A stretch of 64,000 nt of DNA from Nematostella vectensis (taxonomy: Eukaryota > Cnidaria > Anthozoa > Actiniaria > Edwardsiidae). The stretch is from contig NC_064034.1 in NCBI RefSeq assembly GCF_932526225.1, positions 15,078,887-15,142,886 of the forward strand, given 5' to 3'. Below are positions 34,010 to 43,423 of the stretch, piece after piece. The stretch's first letter is position 1; each line of letters starts with the position of its first letter. A program made the translations under genes and the position numbers. The notes beneath the pieces are model-generated. The model was given only the letters and a program-made list of their open reading frames with translations, was not told the origin of the DNA and made no database searches.

Positions 34010-34870
34010 CTTTAGGTTCGGAATCAAATTGACCTGATAGACATGTCTAACGTTGTTGTACGGCTAAACGGAAGGGAATGCAAATACGTTCTTACAGTTC
34101 AGGACGTCTTTAGTCGCTTTCTTTGGCTGCGCCCGCTCGCCGGAAAATCAAGCACTTTAGTAGCAGAAGAGCTTGCAGAACTTTATCGTCAAGTGGGCCC
34201 TCCTAAAGTAGTCCAATCTGACAATGGCGGTGAGTTTAAAAAGGCGGTACAAAAATTATGCACTGGATGTTAAAATTGTTAAGGTTCTCTAGAGTCAAGG
34301 AAAAGTAGAAAGGTCCCATCCAAATGAGGTTCGATCTCATGCACATGCATAAGTTTGGTGTTAATTGGGCTAAACAGCTAGCCCAAACAGCTAGCTCAAA
34401 CAGCTAGCCCAGTACCAAGCCCTGCAAAACCAAGAAACTATGGAAGCTCTAGGTCACCAGTCACCTTTCAAGGTGTTTTATGGCCGACACTAAAACCAAG
34501 TGAAAAACCAGGTGACGGGAGGAAAATGTGTGAAAGAAACGAGCTGCAAATCTTATGAAAAAAAAAGATATTGTACAGCACCTTAGAAAGACAGTTTCAT
34601 CTCGAAAGAAGGCTAAGGAGGCAAGCAATGTTTGGGATAAACGATACATCTTCCGGCGAATGCTAAACAACCCTGTTCCGTGTATGGGATTGAACAAAAA
34701 GTTTTCATTTGTTTTCCGATTTCTCGAACATCCGAAGCTGCACCAAAGAAATTACATGTGTTGACAGCCACAGTTGTGAAACGAAATCTAGACATCAACA
34801 AGTATAAGGTGAAATACGAACATCCCTACACCAAAGACACTGTACATGGATTTCCGTGGAGGATATAACA
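34010..34870 (+). pseudogene. Maverick/Polinton-type integrase, broken
   Basis: Following an acceptor-like TTTAG at about 34013, the frame reads NQIDLIDM, then from ATG 34043 continues to 34273. It includes LTVQDVFSRFLWLRPL and VVQSDNGGEFKKA, the first and second catalytic aspartates of a retroviral-type integrase of the kind carried by Mavericks/Polintons. After 34273 the similarity continues in shifted frames (KVER-type and YKVKYEHPYTKDTVHGFPW pieces near 34800-34860), so the gene is decayed beyond the first third. It lies directly upstream of the OTU gene on the same strand. Confidence 0.75.
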
Positions 34871-35625
34871 AGTATCACTTCAGGGAAAGAGAAAACGAAA
34901 AAAAGCAGCAAAACAAAATGAACAAAAACGCAAACATAAGGACGCTGTACTTAATACCCTTACCTCTCATTAGCCTTGTTGATGAGTTTAAAGCTCAGGG
35001 GTATCGGGTAGACTTTAATCCAAATGGTGATGGCAATTGTCAGTTTTCAGCCCTCTCCTACCAATTGAGACGAATTGGCATCTTTCGCTCACATAGAACG
35101 ATCCGAAAAGAGATAAACAAATACCTTCAAGATCACCGCTACGCTTCCGATGGTACACCTCTGGAGCTATTTGCGGCAGTACCCTGGGATCAGTATGTGT
35201 ATTCCATGTATCAGGACGGAACTTACGGCGATCAACTCACACTCCAAGCCATAGCGTATCTTTTTCTCGTAGGAATACATATTGTTTCTTCGTTGGGATG
35301 TCACGCATCCGCAACTATCCAGCCCCAACACGCTTCCCCGATCGGCTCAATAATACTCGGGCACTCGGCCGAAACAAACGGAATCCACTACGTATCCCTG
35401 GAGATCGACGAAGCCGGCGCTACTAAAGGAGGCATTAAACGAAGGAGAAAACCCTACTCGAGTTTAGAGAGTGATGTCGCTGATGACGAGGGGGACATCA
35501 TCAGGCCTATCCCTTCAGACTCGCCATCAACCACTCAGCCTGAGAGCGCCCTGTCTACGCCTATCCCTCTTGTCAGCCCGGTAGTAGTAAGGGGTGTGAG
35601 TATAGGGGACGGCAGGAATGCGTAG
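34846..35625 (+). CDS. OTU-family cysteine protease
   Basis: 259 codons from ATG 34846, or from the internal ATG at 34918. The catalytic block NPNGDGNCQFSALSYQL (about residues 59-75) has the D-G-x-C arrangement of OTU proteases. The matching histidine is in NGIHYVSLEIDEA (about residues 179-191). The usual OTU middle, with HRTIRKEINKYL and YGDQLTLQAIA, is present in order, so the domain is complete. The C-terminal 60 residues are a Ser/Pro/Thr-rich tail. OTU enzymes remove ubiquitin or related modifiers. It follows an integrase fragment and precedes other virus-like genes, so it probably belongs to the Maverick-like element. It is the only clearly intact gene in that block. Confidence 0.85.
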   Translation: MDFRGGYNKYHFRERENEKKQQNKMNKNANIRTLYLIPLPLISLVDEFKAQGYRVDFNPNGDGNCQFSALSYQLRRIGIFRSHRTIRKEINKYLQDHRYASDGTPLELFAAVPWDQYVYSMYQDGTYGDQLTLQAIAYLFLVGIHIVSSLGCHASATIQPQHASPIGSIILGHSAETNGIHYVSLEIDEAGATKGGIKRRRKPYSSLESDVADDEGDIIRPIPSDSPSTTQPESALSTPIPLVSPVVVRGVSIGDGRNA

Positions 35626-36150
35626 AATGTGGTGAATATGCCACATCTAGCTTAAAGTATTTCCGGTGTCAAGTATCGGTATGTGTGGGCTGGGACCTAG
35701 GGGGGAAGGAATGCGTGCGTATCAAGTATCGGTATATGGGGTGCCCTGGTGTCTAGGGGAGGAAAGGAATGCATTGGTGGCGCATTTCTTGTTACGCTCA
35801 GGGTTCCGCTAAACGGGCCGCGTTGACGTAGTGCTGTGTGTTTATCATCCAGGGGGTAGTATAAGATCATAGCGGCATCGTTGTATGATGCGTTGACAGG
35901 AATAAAAAAAGGTGCTTTTTCACTTGTTAACGGTGTTTTCATATCTCTGTAATACGGTTGAATGGTTTAGCTAATAAAATAGCCATGCCAAGGGTTGGTG
36001 CTCCCAGTTGTTGTCCCAGTGCAGCGGTTGTGGTGGTAATGTACAAGCATTTAATCGTGAGTTTACTGAGTGGTGTTTTTGAGGGTCTCGGCCTTTGTTT
36101 CGGTCTACGTGTGGGTGCCTATGTAATTTGGCGGTCCCTTGTAGTACCCC
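35626..36150. other. Spacer in the Maverick-like block
   Basis: Contains a tandem duplication: 'tatcggtatgtg' and 'aggaatgcgt/aggaatgcat' blocks recur at 35670-35705 and 35720-35775. No clear coding sequence. Confidence 0.4.
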
Positions 36151-36170
36151 GTCGCACGTTTCTCCATGAT

Positions 36171-36663
36171 GGGCACAGTAAAGAGGCTGAACGGACCGCA
36201 GGAGGTCATTGCCAAGAGTAGTAAAAGTATGGGGGGTCCTGAGTAGACGTTTGTGGCTAGTCCTGAGGGTAAAAAAACTGCTATCGAGAAAGTGACTATT
36301 GTGCTGGATCTGGACGGGTTCTAAATTGGGCAAGGGTTTTACACAAAGAAGATGGGTTTTTGTCGCCACCACCAAGAGGTCCTTGGTCAGCATTTTATCC
36401 TCCCTATCAGGATGCACGATCTCAGACCGTGGCAGCGTCGTAGTGTGACAAACGTGGAGAGACACGTCCATGGGCTGGCTTTTCAGGATCGAGCCCCATT
36501 GCCCACGGATCGAGGCGTTTACTTTTATGCGCTGGGTGTGCGATAAGAGTAAAGAACTAAAGGCCCAACGGCTGTGCGCCGCGTTGTTTAAAACTGACTC
36601 TTGTCTGGACAGTATCGTGATTTCCGAGGTTTGGAAGCGTGACAGTGGTAAAAAAAGACTGTA
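36171..36663 (+). pseudogene. Decayed exonuclease-like (RNase H fold?) ORF
   Basis: One plus-strand frame from about 36256 reads EKVTIVLDLDGF, a typical first strand of an RNase H-like exonuclease. It has a stop, then continues through MGFCRHH and VERHVHGLAF to a stop at 36543. A last piece in another frame ends at 36663. At least two breaks. It resembles exonuclease-like genes seen next to Maverick/adintovirus genes in invertebrates; the assignment rests on a few motifs. A long minus-strand frame over the same place (35971-36690) is most likely its shadow. Confidence 0.4.
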
Positions 36664-36769
36664 AATAAAAAGGGAAATAAAAACAGACAATGAAGAGTGT
36701 GGTTTGTGATTGTTTTATTGCGTTTCTATAAAGTAGTCCATCTTCTGGGGGGTGAGGTTAACTGCTTCA

Positions 36770-37749
36770 GGGTCTTAAGTCGACGTGGGTTTGGTCGTCG
36801 TGGCGGGTAGTTTGGTGGTGTGGGTATCGTTCGTGATCGAGGGGTTTCCTGCGGTGGAGGGAGTTGTTCTCTCTTGGTGGGTAGTGGGATCTTTGATGGT
36901 GAGTGTGATGGTGGAGTGGGCAGCGATCATGGTCGGTGGGTCTCGTGAGGTGGTGTAGGTGCGCTAGCAAGAGTGTTAATGATCTCGCCCTCGACAGTGT
37001 TGCTGACGGTGGGGCTTCCTGATATTGTTTGCTCTGCCAATGTTAAAAACTCTCGGTGGAGTCATTGGTATTCCCGTAGCCTGATATCCTGTGGGAGGGT
37101 GTGGTAATCCAGGGTGGCTGACATCTTTTTGGCGAGTTGTGACATGGTTCCGTATTGTGGTGGTGACTCTATACGATTTTTGACTTTTAGGCTGTCCAAG
37201 ATAGGGGTCATGTCTTTGGGAATCAGTACACATCGCCGTGCCTTGTTGTAGTATTCATCGCTTGACTGGCGTTGCCTCCACGCTGGCATGGTAGGGAAGG
37301 TTCATTTTTTCTGGCACAGCGTCGGGTACCGTGTACAGTGGAGTGCGAGAGTGAGGGAATGCTCGGTAGGTCCGTACACCTGAGTAATCGCGGTGGAGGG
37401 TTGTGCTAAATCTTTCTTTGACGGTACCTGTAGCAGGCCTGCTGTTCAATGGCGTTATGGGGATAGGGGGTAGGTTTAGTTGTTCCCGCGATTGTTCTAC
37501 TGTGCTTGCGGGTGATGTGGTGGCGGTGGTAGCGGACGTGCTGGTTTCTTTATCGGTATCGTCGTCGCTCAGGCCGGAGGGTCGTTCAGGGGGTGTGAGG
37601 TGCGCTCTAGTAGCGAACTCGCGCTCTGCTACCCATCGCGCTCTAGCGCTGCCTGTGGGGCGTTCACCCCCCCCCCCCCCCCCCCGACGTTTGTAGTAGT
37701 ACTGGTATGGTAAGCGTCGTATTTCCCCCCGGATACGAATGTTAGACAT
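36770..37749 (-). pseudogene. Possible capsid-associated protein of the Maverick-like element
   Basis: The minus-strand ATG at 37749 opens a 164-codon frame with a Gly run coded by a poly-C tract (37669-37685), followed by a Ser/Thr/Asp-rich region. The sequence then continues in other frames: DEYYNKARRCVLIPKD and YGTMSQLAKKMSATLDYH (37260-37060), then FLTLAEQTISG and a proline-rich tail. The arrangement resembles a family of structural or capsid-associated proteins in invertebrate adintovirus-like elements. I am not certain of this. Two frame breaks, one possibly caused by the homopolymer. Confidence 0.35.
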
Positions 37750-37799
37750 TTTCAGGCGCTCTTTTCACGTGCCGTTGGTACCCCTGAATGACGGTGTTC

Positions 37800-38520
37800 C
37801 TAGATGGTTGGGGTTTATTCATCCGTAAACACGCAAATGTGATCCACGTCTTCCACCGGTACGTAGACGTAACTACGCTGGTCGCTAGGAAGTACGTGGG
37901 GGCGTAGTCGGCACTCCGGACGGGTATTTTTATGAAAGTCGAAGAGGAGGTACCCGTAGGGGGCGCTCGTCGCCTGTCTGAAAGCATCCATGACAAAACC
38001 TACCCTATTGGGGAATGCCTGGGCAGCAAGGTTACGGCAGCCTAACTGATCTCGTGGGTTGTTAAAGACTACAATATAGTGGGCGTTTAACGAAGTGGTG
38101 CGCGCTTCTTTTGGCGGTGGAAACAAATTTTGCAGGATCAGGATAAGTGATGTCATGGTGGTGGGATGTTTTCGTGAAGATGTCGCTCATGCGATTTAGG
38201 TCGCCCATGAGGTCGTCAATGATGAGGACTCCAGGGCGTTCTTGCGGTCCAAAGAATTTTTCTATGGACTCGGGGAGCCCCCTATGGAGCACGACACCAA
38301 GTTTTTGTTTCAGGGCTTCCAGCAGAGGCTGGTGGGCGCCATAGCAATAGACTATTTTCTGGGTGTTCGGTGAAATGCTGTTTTTTTCTGTTCTAGTAGG
38401 CTGTGAAAAAAGGTGGTTTTCCCAGATTGGCTTGGGCCGGCGACAAGAATGCTACAGGGTGTGCGAAACCGTGTGTCATCCATGATAGACCGCAAGAAAT
38501 GGTTTACACACGCAGTGTTT
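37800..38520 (-). pseudogene. FtsK/HerA-type packaging ATPase, broken
   Basis: The minus strand has a Walker A motif (AGPSQSGKTTFF, about 38455-38405) and a Walker B motif (GVLIIDDLMGD, about 38240-38208). Next comes DIFTKTSHHHD, then, after a frame change near 38150, LILQNLFPPPKEARTTSLN, HYIVVFNNPRD and a C-terminal YVPVEDV. This order is that of the genome-packaging ATPase of Mavericks and adintoviruses. There is a stop or frame change after the Walker A region and another near 38150. The 5' end is cut off at 38520 by a LINE insertion. It is on the strand opposite the integrase and OTU genes. Confidence 0.8.
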
Positions 38521-38523
38521 AAG

Positions 38524-39023
38524 GGTTTTTTTTATCACTCTTTATTTCTCTTTTTAACATTTCATTAAACAATTCACATTAAACATTACAACATACAGTC
38601 TAATACATTACAGATACATTACACTTTCTTCTTCCCTTTCACAAGAGGCCAGTTTCTCCCACTTTTTCAAGTGGGTTATAACATTATTTTTCTGTTTACT
38701 GATATGACTTTCAATTTTGTGCACTCTATAAACTAGTGATCTGAAAAATGAACATTTTGAAGTATTTTCTTTTTTCTACAAAAGTATATGCATTGCTTTG
38801 CTATAAGTATTAGATGGTTAATGATCATGAAATCATTTATACCAGAATCCCAGAGACCAAAAAGAATATACTGATCTGCTAACAAGAAATCATCAGAGCA
38901 TAAATGACACTGTTCCATCCATTTTATGATTTCAAGCCAAAAAAGGCGCACATATTTACAGTGGCAAAAAAGATGTTCTAGAGTCTCGTCTTCAGAACAG
39001 ACGGGCGAGTTCACAATACCGAT
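38524..39023 (-). mobile_element. 5'-truncated LINE 3' end (L1/Tx1-like)
   Basis: The minus-strand frame 39014-38733 reads CSEDETLEHLFCHCKYVRLFW, the zinc-binding C-terminal tail of L1/Tx1-type reverse transcriptases, followed by an AT-rich 3' region and a short A tail (TTTTTTTT on the plus strand at 38525-38533). It interrupts the packaging ATPase and abuts the inverted-repeat element at 39024. Confidence 0.7.
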
Positions 39024-39575
39024 CTTAAGACCAGCGGTTTGAGTTCGTCGAGATTTCTCGGAAAAATGATGTTTGGGCGCCCTAGCTCAAAACTAAACTG
39101 GTAATAGGTATGGTTGACCTCAGTATACTGTGAAGCAATTTGGATAAATATTTTTGACGATAGAAGCCGAAAAGTATTTTTTCGTCTCCCGCACCCGGAT
39201 TTGAGACAATTTCGTGGTTGTTAGAAAAAGACTAAAAACCGGTTCGCAACGCGTGATAAAACATTTGCAGCTTATATAAACCTAAAGAATAGATAATAAG
39301 GATTTCCCAGGCTGAAAGATAAGCTGTTCTGTCAGCACCCTATTATTTTACGCGGTTTTATTTTATTTTATGTTTTTATATGACTTTGAAAAGCCTTGAA
39401 ATGATCGTGTAATATCGCCGATGAGATGTGGTTGGCAAAAATGATTGCATTCATCGAAAAGAACATCATTTCTACTTTTGATATGTGAAATAAAATTTAG
39501 GGGCAAATAAAATCCGACTTTTTTACAAGCCGAAATATGACCCCCACTTGACCCTAATTATAAACAAATGCCGAC

Positions 39576-40200
39576 TACTGTATCGGGTTTTCCGCATTCA
39601 AACAACGCCTTCAAATCTCCAGAAAAACAAGAAAGAGCGCTCAAATCAAAAGAAATATACTGTTGGCAATACTAAAATTTAATGGTAATAATTTCATAGC
39701 ATTTATTGCATTAAATTGCGATTTTTAGGCTCGCGTGATACTATTTTGTTTGCTGCCATGCATAGCGTGACAAACAAAGCGACAAGCATAAAATACCTCA
39801 CCATGACTGCAATAAGACTTTTCTGATAATTACTCATTAAAAAGAAAAACGTCCAAAAGAAGAAAATGAGAGTTTTGCATGTTTTTATTTAATTAACAAG
39901 CGATACTGACATAATTTTGTACAGTTTGATCAAATTGTCAAAATTCGCTTATTTTCAAAGCCTTTGTTCAACTACAAATTTGATCAAATAAAAATACAAA
40001 TTATGCAAGAACGCTGAGACATTTGCGATATTGAGGCCTCTCACCGTAAGCTGTTTTCCTTTTTAGTAAAAGAGAGTATTGAAGTGTAAAAACTTACTCT
40101 GGTCTTCACAACAGAACACAGGATTACCGACTCAGAAATCTATTTCATGTAACCATGAAAAAAATATAATCGGGACCCAAGAAATCGTGGATTAATTTTG
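39576..40200. other. Interior of the inverted-repeat element, no gene
   Basis: AT-rich; nothing recognised on either strand. Confidence 0.5.
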
Positions 40201-40205
40201 CGCAA

Positions 40206-40475
40206 CTACATCTTCGAATAATCCACGAGCGTGGCTACAAAAGAAGCTTTGCGTCGGGTTGCTCCGGGCACTTGAAGCTCCAGCTCTTTGCAGATAGTGG
40301 GAAGGGTGGCCACTGAAAGAAAGGTGAGCCTGGACCTGGAGTACAAGTGGCACAAGTCGATGCCGTTCGCTTCTATTGAGTGATTTAGTTGGCATTCATC
40401 TAGGATGGCAGCTCTCGTACGGAAGTAGGCGGCTGCCTTCTCCGCAGCCTCTACTGCCTCCGCACCCTGTGTTAT
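40206..40475 (-). CDS. Unidentified coding exon fragment (about 88 codons)
   Basis: The minus strand has an open frame without an early ATG that reads AVEAAEKAAAYFRTRAAILD, ECQLNHSIEANGIDL, SRSRLTFLSVATLPTICKEL and ATRRKASFVATLVDYSKM before a TAG at 40206. The composition and the 'LPTICKELEL..RRKASFVATL' pattern resemble a helix-turn-helix or SAP-like DNA-binding module. It is probably the last exon of a gene or of a transposon ORF. I do not recognise the family. Confidence 0.45.
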   Translation of the reverse strand: MTQGAEAVEAAEKAAAYFRTRAAILDECQLNHSIEANGIDLCHLYSRSRLTFLSVATLPTICKELELQVPGATRRKASFVATLVDYSKM

Positions 40476-40734
40476 TTTCGGGAGAAATACCTGTACATGG
40501 CCCGGTAATAAGAACTCGCTGATTCAATCGGCGTTCCCCTGTATAGAGATGCAGCTTGTTGATTCTATCACTTCATTCCCAATTAATGGTACGCCCCCCT
40601 CCTCCTCCCGACTACTTTTTGGTGGTAGCCAAGCTAGCCGGGAAGGGGGACTCCGATAAAAACAGACGGGGGTGATCGTCGGCAAAATTGATTGTCAACA
40701 GAAATTAAGAGATGGAAAATTGGGTGAGGTTGAA

Positions 40735-41005
40735 GGAATTTTTGCCCCTAAGGGATAGCAGAATCGAAAAAAAAACCGTTTAACACCCCCTTAGGAATAG
40801 CAATTAATCGAATTTTATACCCTAAGAGATAACAGAATGGAAAAAAAACACCCACTTAGGAATAGCAGTTGGCCGAATTTTACACCTTAAGAGATAGCAA
40901 AATCTGAAAAATCCTCCAACACCCCCTAAGAGATGGCAGTTGGTAGAAATTTTATACCCTAAAAGATATGACGATTAGCCCCGTCTACATTTTTAGAGAG
41001 CCCCC
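40735..41005. repeat. Dispersed ~70-bp repeat family, about four tandem units
   Basis: Units contain 'agagatagcaaaatctgaaa' or variants and 'cccttaggaatagca'. Related single or double units lie at 31251-31510 and 32995-33090, in inverted and direct orientation. Confidence 0.65.
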
Positions 41006-42400
41006 CCCCCTACCCCCCGGGCAAAGATATGCATTCCCCTTCTTTGGCAAACTCGCATTTGCCGTATAGTATGTGCCGGTCTAACCAAGCCAAGCGTGTA
41101 TAGCCTTTCACGCACTGGACAGCTGAATAGCTTTGTGGTAGGCTTTTCCTCGCTGCTGACTGCGGGTTCTGGCTCAGCGGCGTTCGCCCTGCGCTCGACA
41201 GCACGCTTGATGTCATCGAATTCACCGTCACTGAACGAGCCCGGAAACGTTCAAATCGATTGGTCAGGATGCGGCTTGAAGGCTCTCTCTCCTCTTCCCC
41301 TCCCACTCCCCTCGTTTTTCATTTTTGCTCAAATCCAAGATGGTGGCTATAATACACCGGGTAAACGCCCCCCCCCCCCCTTATTGAAGGCTTTTCAAAT
41401 ATTATTCTTTTTCCAAATGGTACCTATGGTTGAGCAAGCCACACCTTCCCCCCTCCTCAGTCCTCTGGTCCCCTATGATCTCCTGCCTGAGACTTTGTCA
41501 AAGTAAAGAAGTGCTTATAGAGAGTAATTACCTGCTTGCAATAAGCGTTTACTGCACCTTACGCGCAATGATAGAATCCTGCGTTGTCTTGCTTGTAGTA
41601 TGCCGGTAAAGTGAATAGTGAAAGCGATTTTTTTACTGGTTAACAAGCCAATCGATTGGCCAGGACAAAATTTGGACGGCTGTTTATCCCGGCCAGACAA
41701 ATTTTGTCCTCCTAGTGCGATTAGGCCCTAAGTTAACGTGCAAAAAAATGAAAACAGAAAAGTAACCTCAAAATTTACCTAGGGAGCTTTTTTGGACATA
41801 TGCTCCGTGACAAGAATGGAATTTTTTTGGTAGTATTGAAAACAATAGTAAAAAGCATCAACTGTTATTTTTTCTTACTTTCTTTTTATAACTCAATTTA
41901 CCTGGGGAATGGAAATTGGTTGGTTATATTATAAACAATAGTAGAAAAGCTTCAACTGTTATTTTTTCTTGATTTCTTTGTATGAACGCTTGTTGAATAA
42001 ATTAACTCCTCGAATTTGCATAACAACACGACAGCAGAAGATGGTACGCGTTTCTAGTCCACGAAAGTAGGGAACGAAGGAAAATATTATAATGCTTATA
42101 GAACGAGGGATGGATAGAAATAAGTACAGGACGATTTAAGAATAACTTTCGTGGGAAAAAGTTTTGAGATGCTCATGAAGCGGAAGAATAAAGAACCGGA
42201 AGTTTTTAGTGCCGATAATAATTATCATGCATGCGGATTGTACTTTAAAATGTTATGAAAATATAATCTTGAAAAGCATATAAACATCAGAGAGACAAGA
42301 ATATTTGATCAAATACCAGTATTTTCAAGAATTATATTGCATCCTTTTTTTTGGGAGTTTTAATTGTTATTTATAAGTTTTTGGTAGCGAGGCATTAAAA
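41006..42400. other. Interior of the inverted-repeat element, nothing certain
   Basis: Poly-C tracts at 41002-41012 and 41371-41380, a CCAAGATGGTGGC motif at 41335, and a direct repeat of 'caactgttattttttctt' at about 41859 and 41956. The frames at 41010-41506 lie on both strands over the same GC-rich stretch and show no family motifs. Confidence 0.4.
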
Positions 42401-43189
42401 AGTGAGTGTCGGCATTTGTTTATAATTAGGGTCAAGTGGGGGTCATATTTCGGCTTGTAAAAAAGTCGGATTTTATTTGCCCCTAAATTTAATTTCACAT
42501 ATCAAAAGTAAAAATGATGCTCTTTTCGATGAATGCAAACATTTTTGCCAAATCCACATCTCATCGGCGATATTACACGATTATTTCAAGGCTTTTCAAA
42601 GTCATCTTAAAACATAAAATAAAATAATAAGGTTCTGACTGAACAGCTTATCTTTCAGCCTTGGAGTTCCTTATTATCCATTCTTTAGGTTTATATAAGC
42701 TGCAGTTGTTTTATCACGCGTTGCGAACCGGTTTTTAGTCTTTTTCTAACAACCACGAAATTGTCTCAAATCCGGGTGCGGGAGACGAAAAATTACTTTT
42801 CGGCTTCTATTGCCAAAAATATCTATCCAAATTGCTTCAAATTTATACAGGATACCATGGTCACCCATACCTATTGCTAGTTTAATTTTGAGCTAGGGCA
42901 CCCAAACTTCCTTTTTCCGAGAAATCTCGACTAACTCAGACCGCTGGTCTTAAGTGTTTGCAGACGAGATTTGGTTAAATCAGGACGTTATTATAACTTT
43001 GGTTCGAATTGGTTGCTGAATTCGCTGCTAACTTCACTACTTGAATTAGCTGCTGAATTAGTTGCTAACTTCACCGCGGTACCTAAATACGAAGTTTGGT
43101 TCGGAGAGAGTTCCGGCTAGTCACGAACACTCAAGAAGCTATTTCTCGGTCACCCTTTGGTAACTCATCGCTCTTTACCAGTCCCGCTC

Positions 43190-43423
43190 TACTTGGCCGC
43201 CATCTTGGTTTGATGGATACTCAACAAATTTTGAGTCCAAGTCCTTGTTGTTGGAACGATTTGTAAGGAAGATAACCCTTTTTTTAGCCACTAGAAGCTA
43301 TAACTTTGTCAAAATGAACCCATGAGATATAGCCGTAAATGCAGGTTTTTAGCAAAGCTTGAAAAAAGGTGATTTTCTTTGAGAATTCGTCAAGAAGACG
43401 TTTGTCAAGCACCACGTGCAAAA
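43190..43423 (+). promoter_or_regulatory. AQR promoter region with a YY1-type element
   Basis: GGCCGCCATCTTGG at 43195-43208 is a consensus YY1 element (minus orientation), 216 bp before the AQR start codon. YY1 sites at this distance are typical of TATA-less housekeeping promoters. No TATA box is visible. Confidence 0.55.

Larger units (their letters stand above)
39024..42954. mobile_element. Element with ~550-bp terminal inverted repeats
   Basis: 39024-39575 aligns by eye as the reverse complement of 42405-42954. The ends read CTTAAGACCAGCGG..CCGCTGGTCTTAAG, so the element could be GACCAGCGG..CCGCTGGTC flanked by TTAA on both sides (39025-39028 and 42950-42953). A TTAA target would suggest piggyBac, although such long repeats are unusual there. 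The interior holds a coding fragment at 40206 and a dispersed repeat array, but no transposase. Confidence 0.65.

Noticed and set aside
35971-36690. Minus-strand frame of 239 codons
   Set aside because: No motifs, and the opposite strand shows exonuclease-like motifs over the same interval; most likely a shadow.
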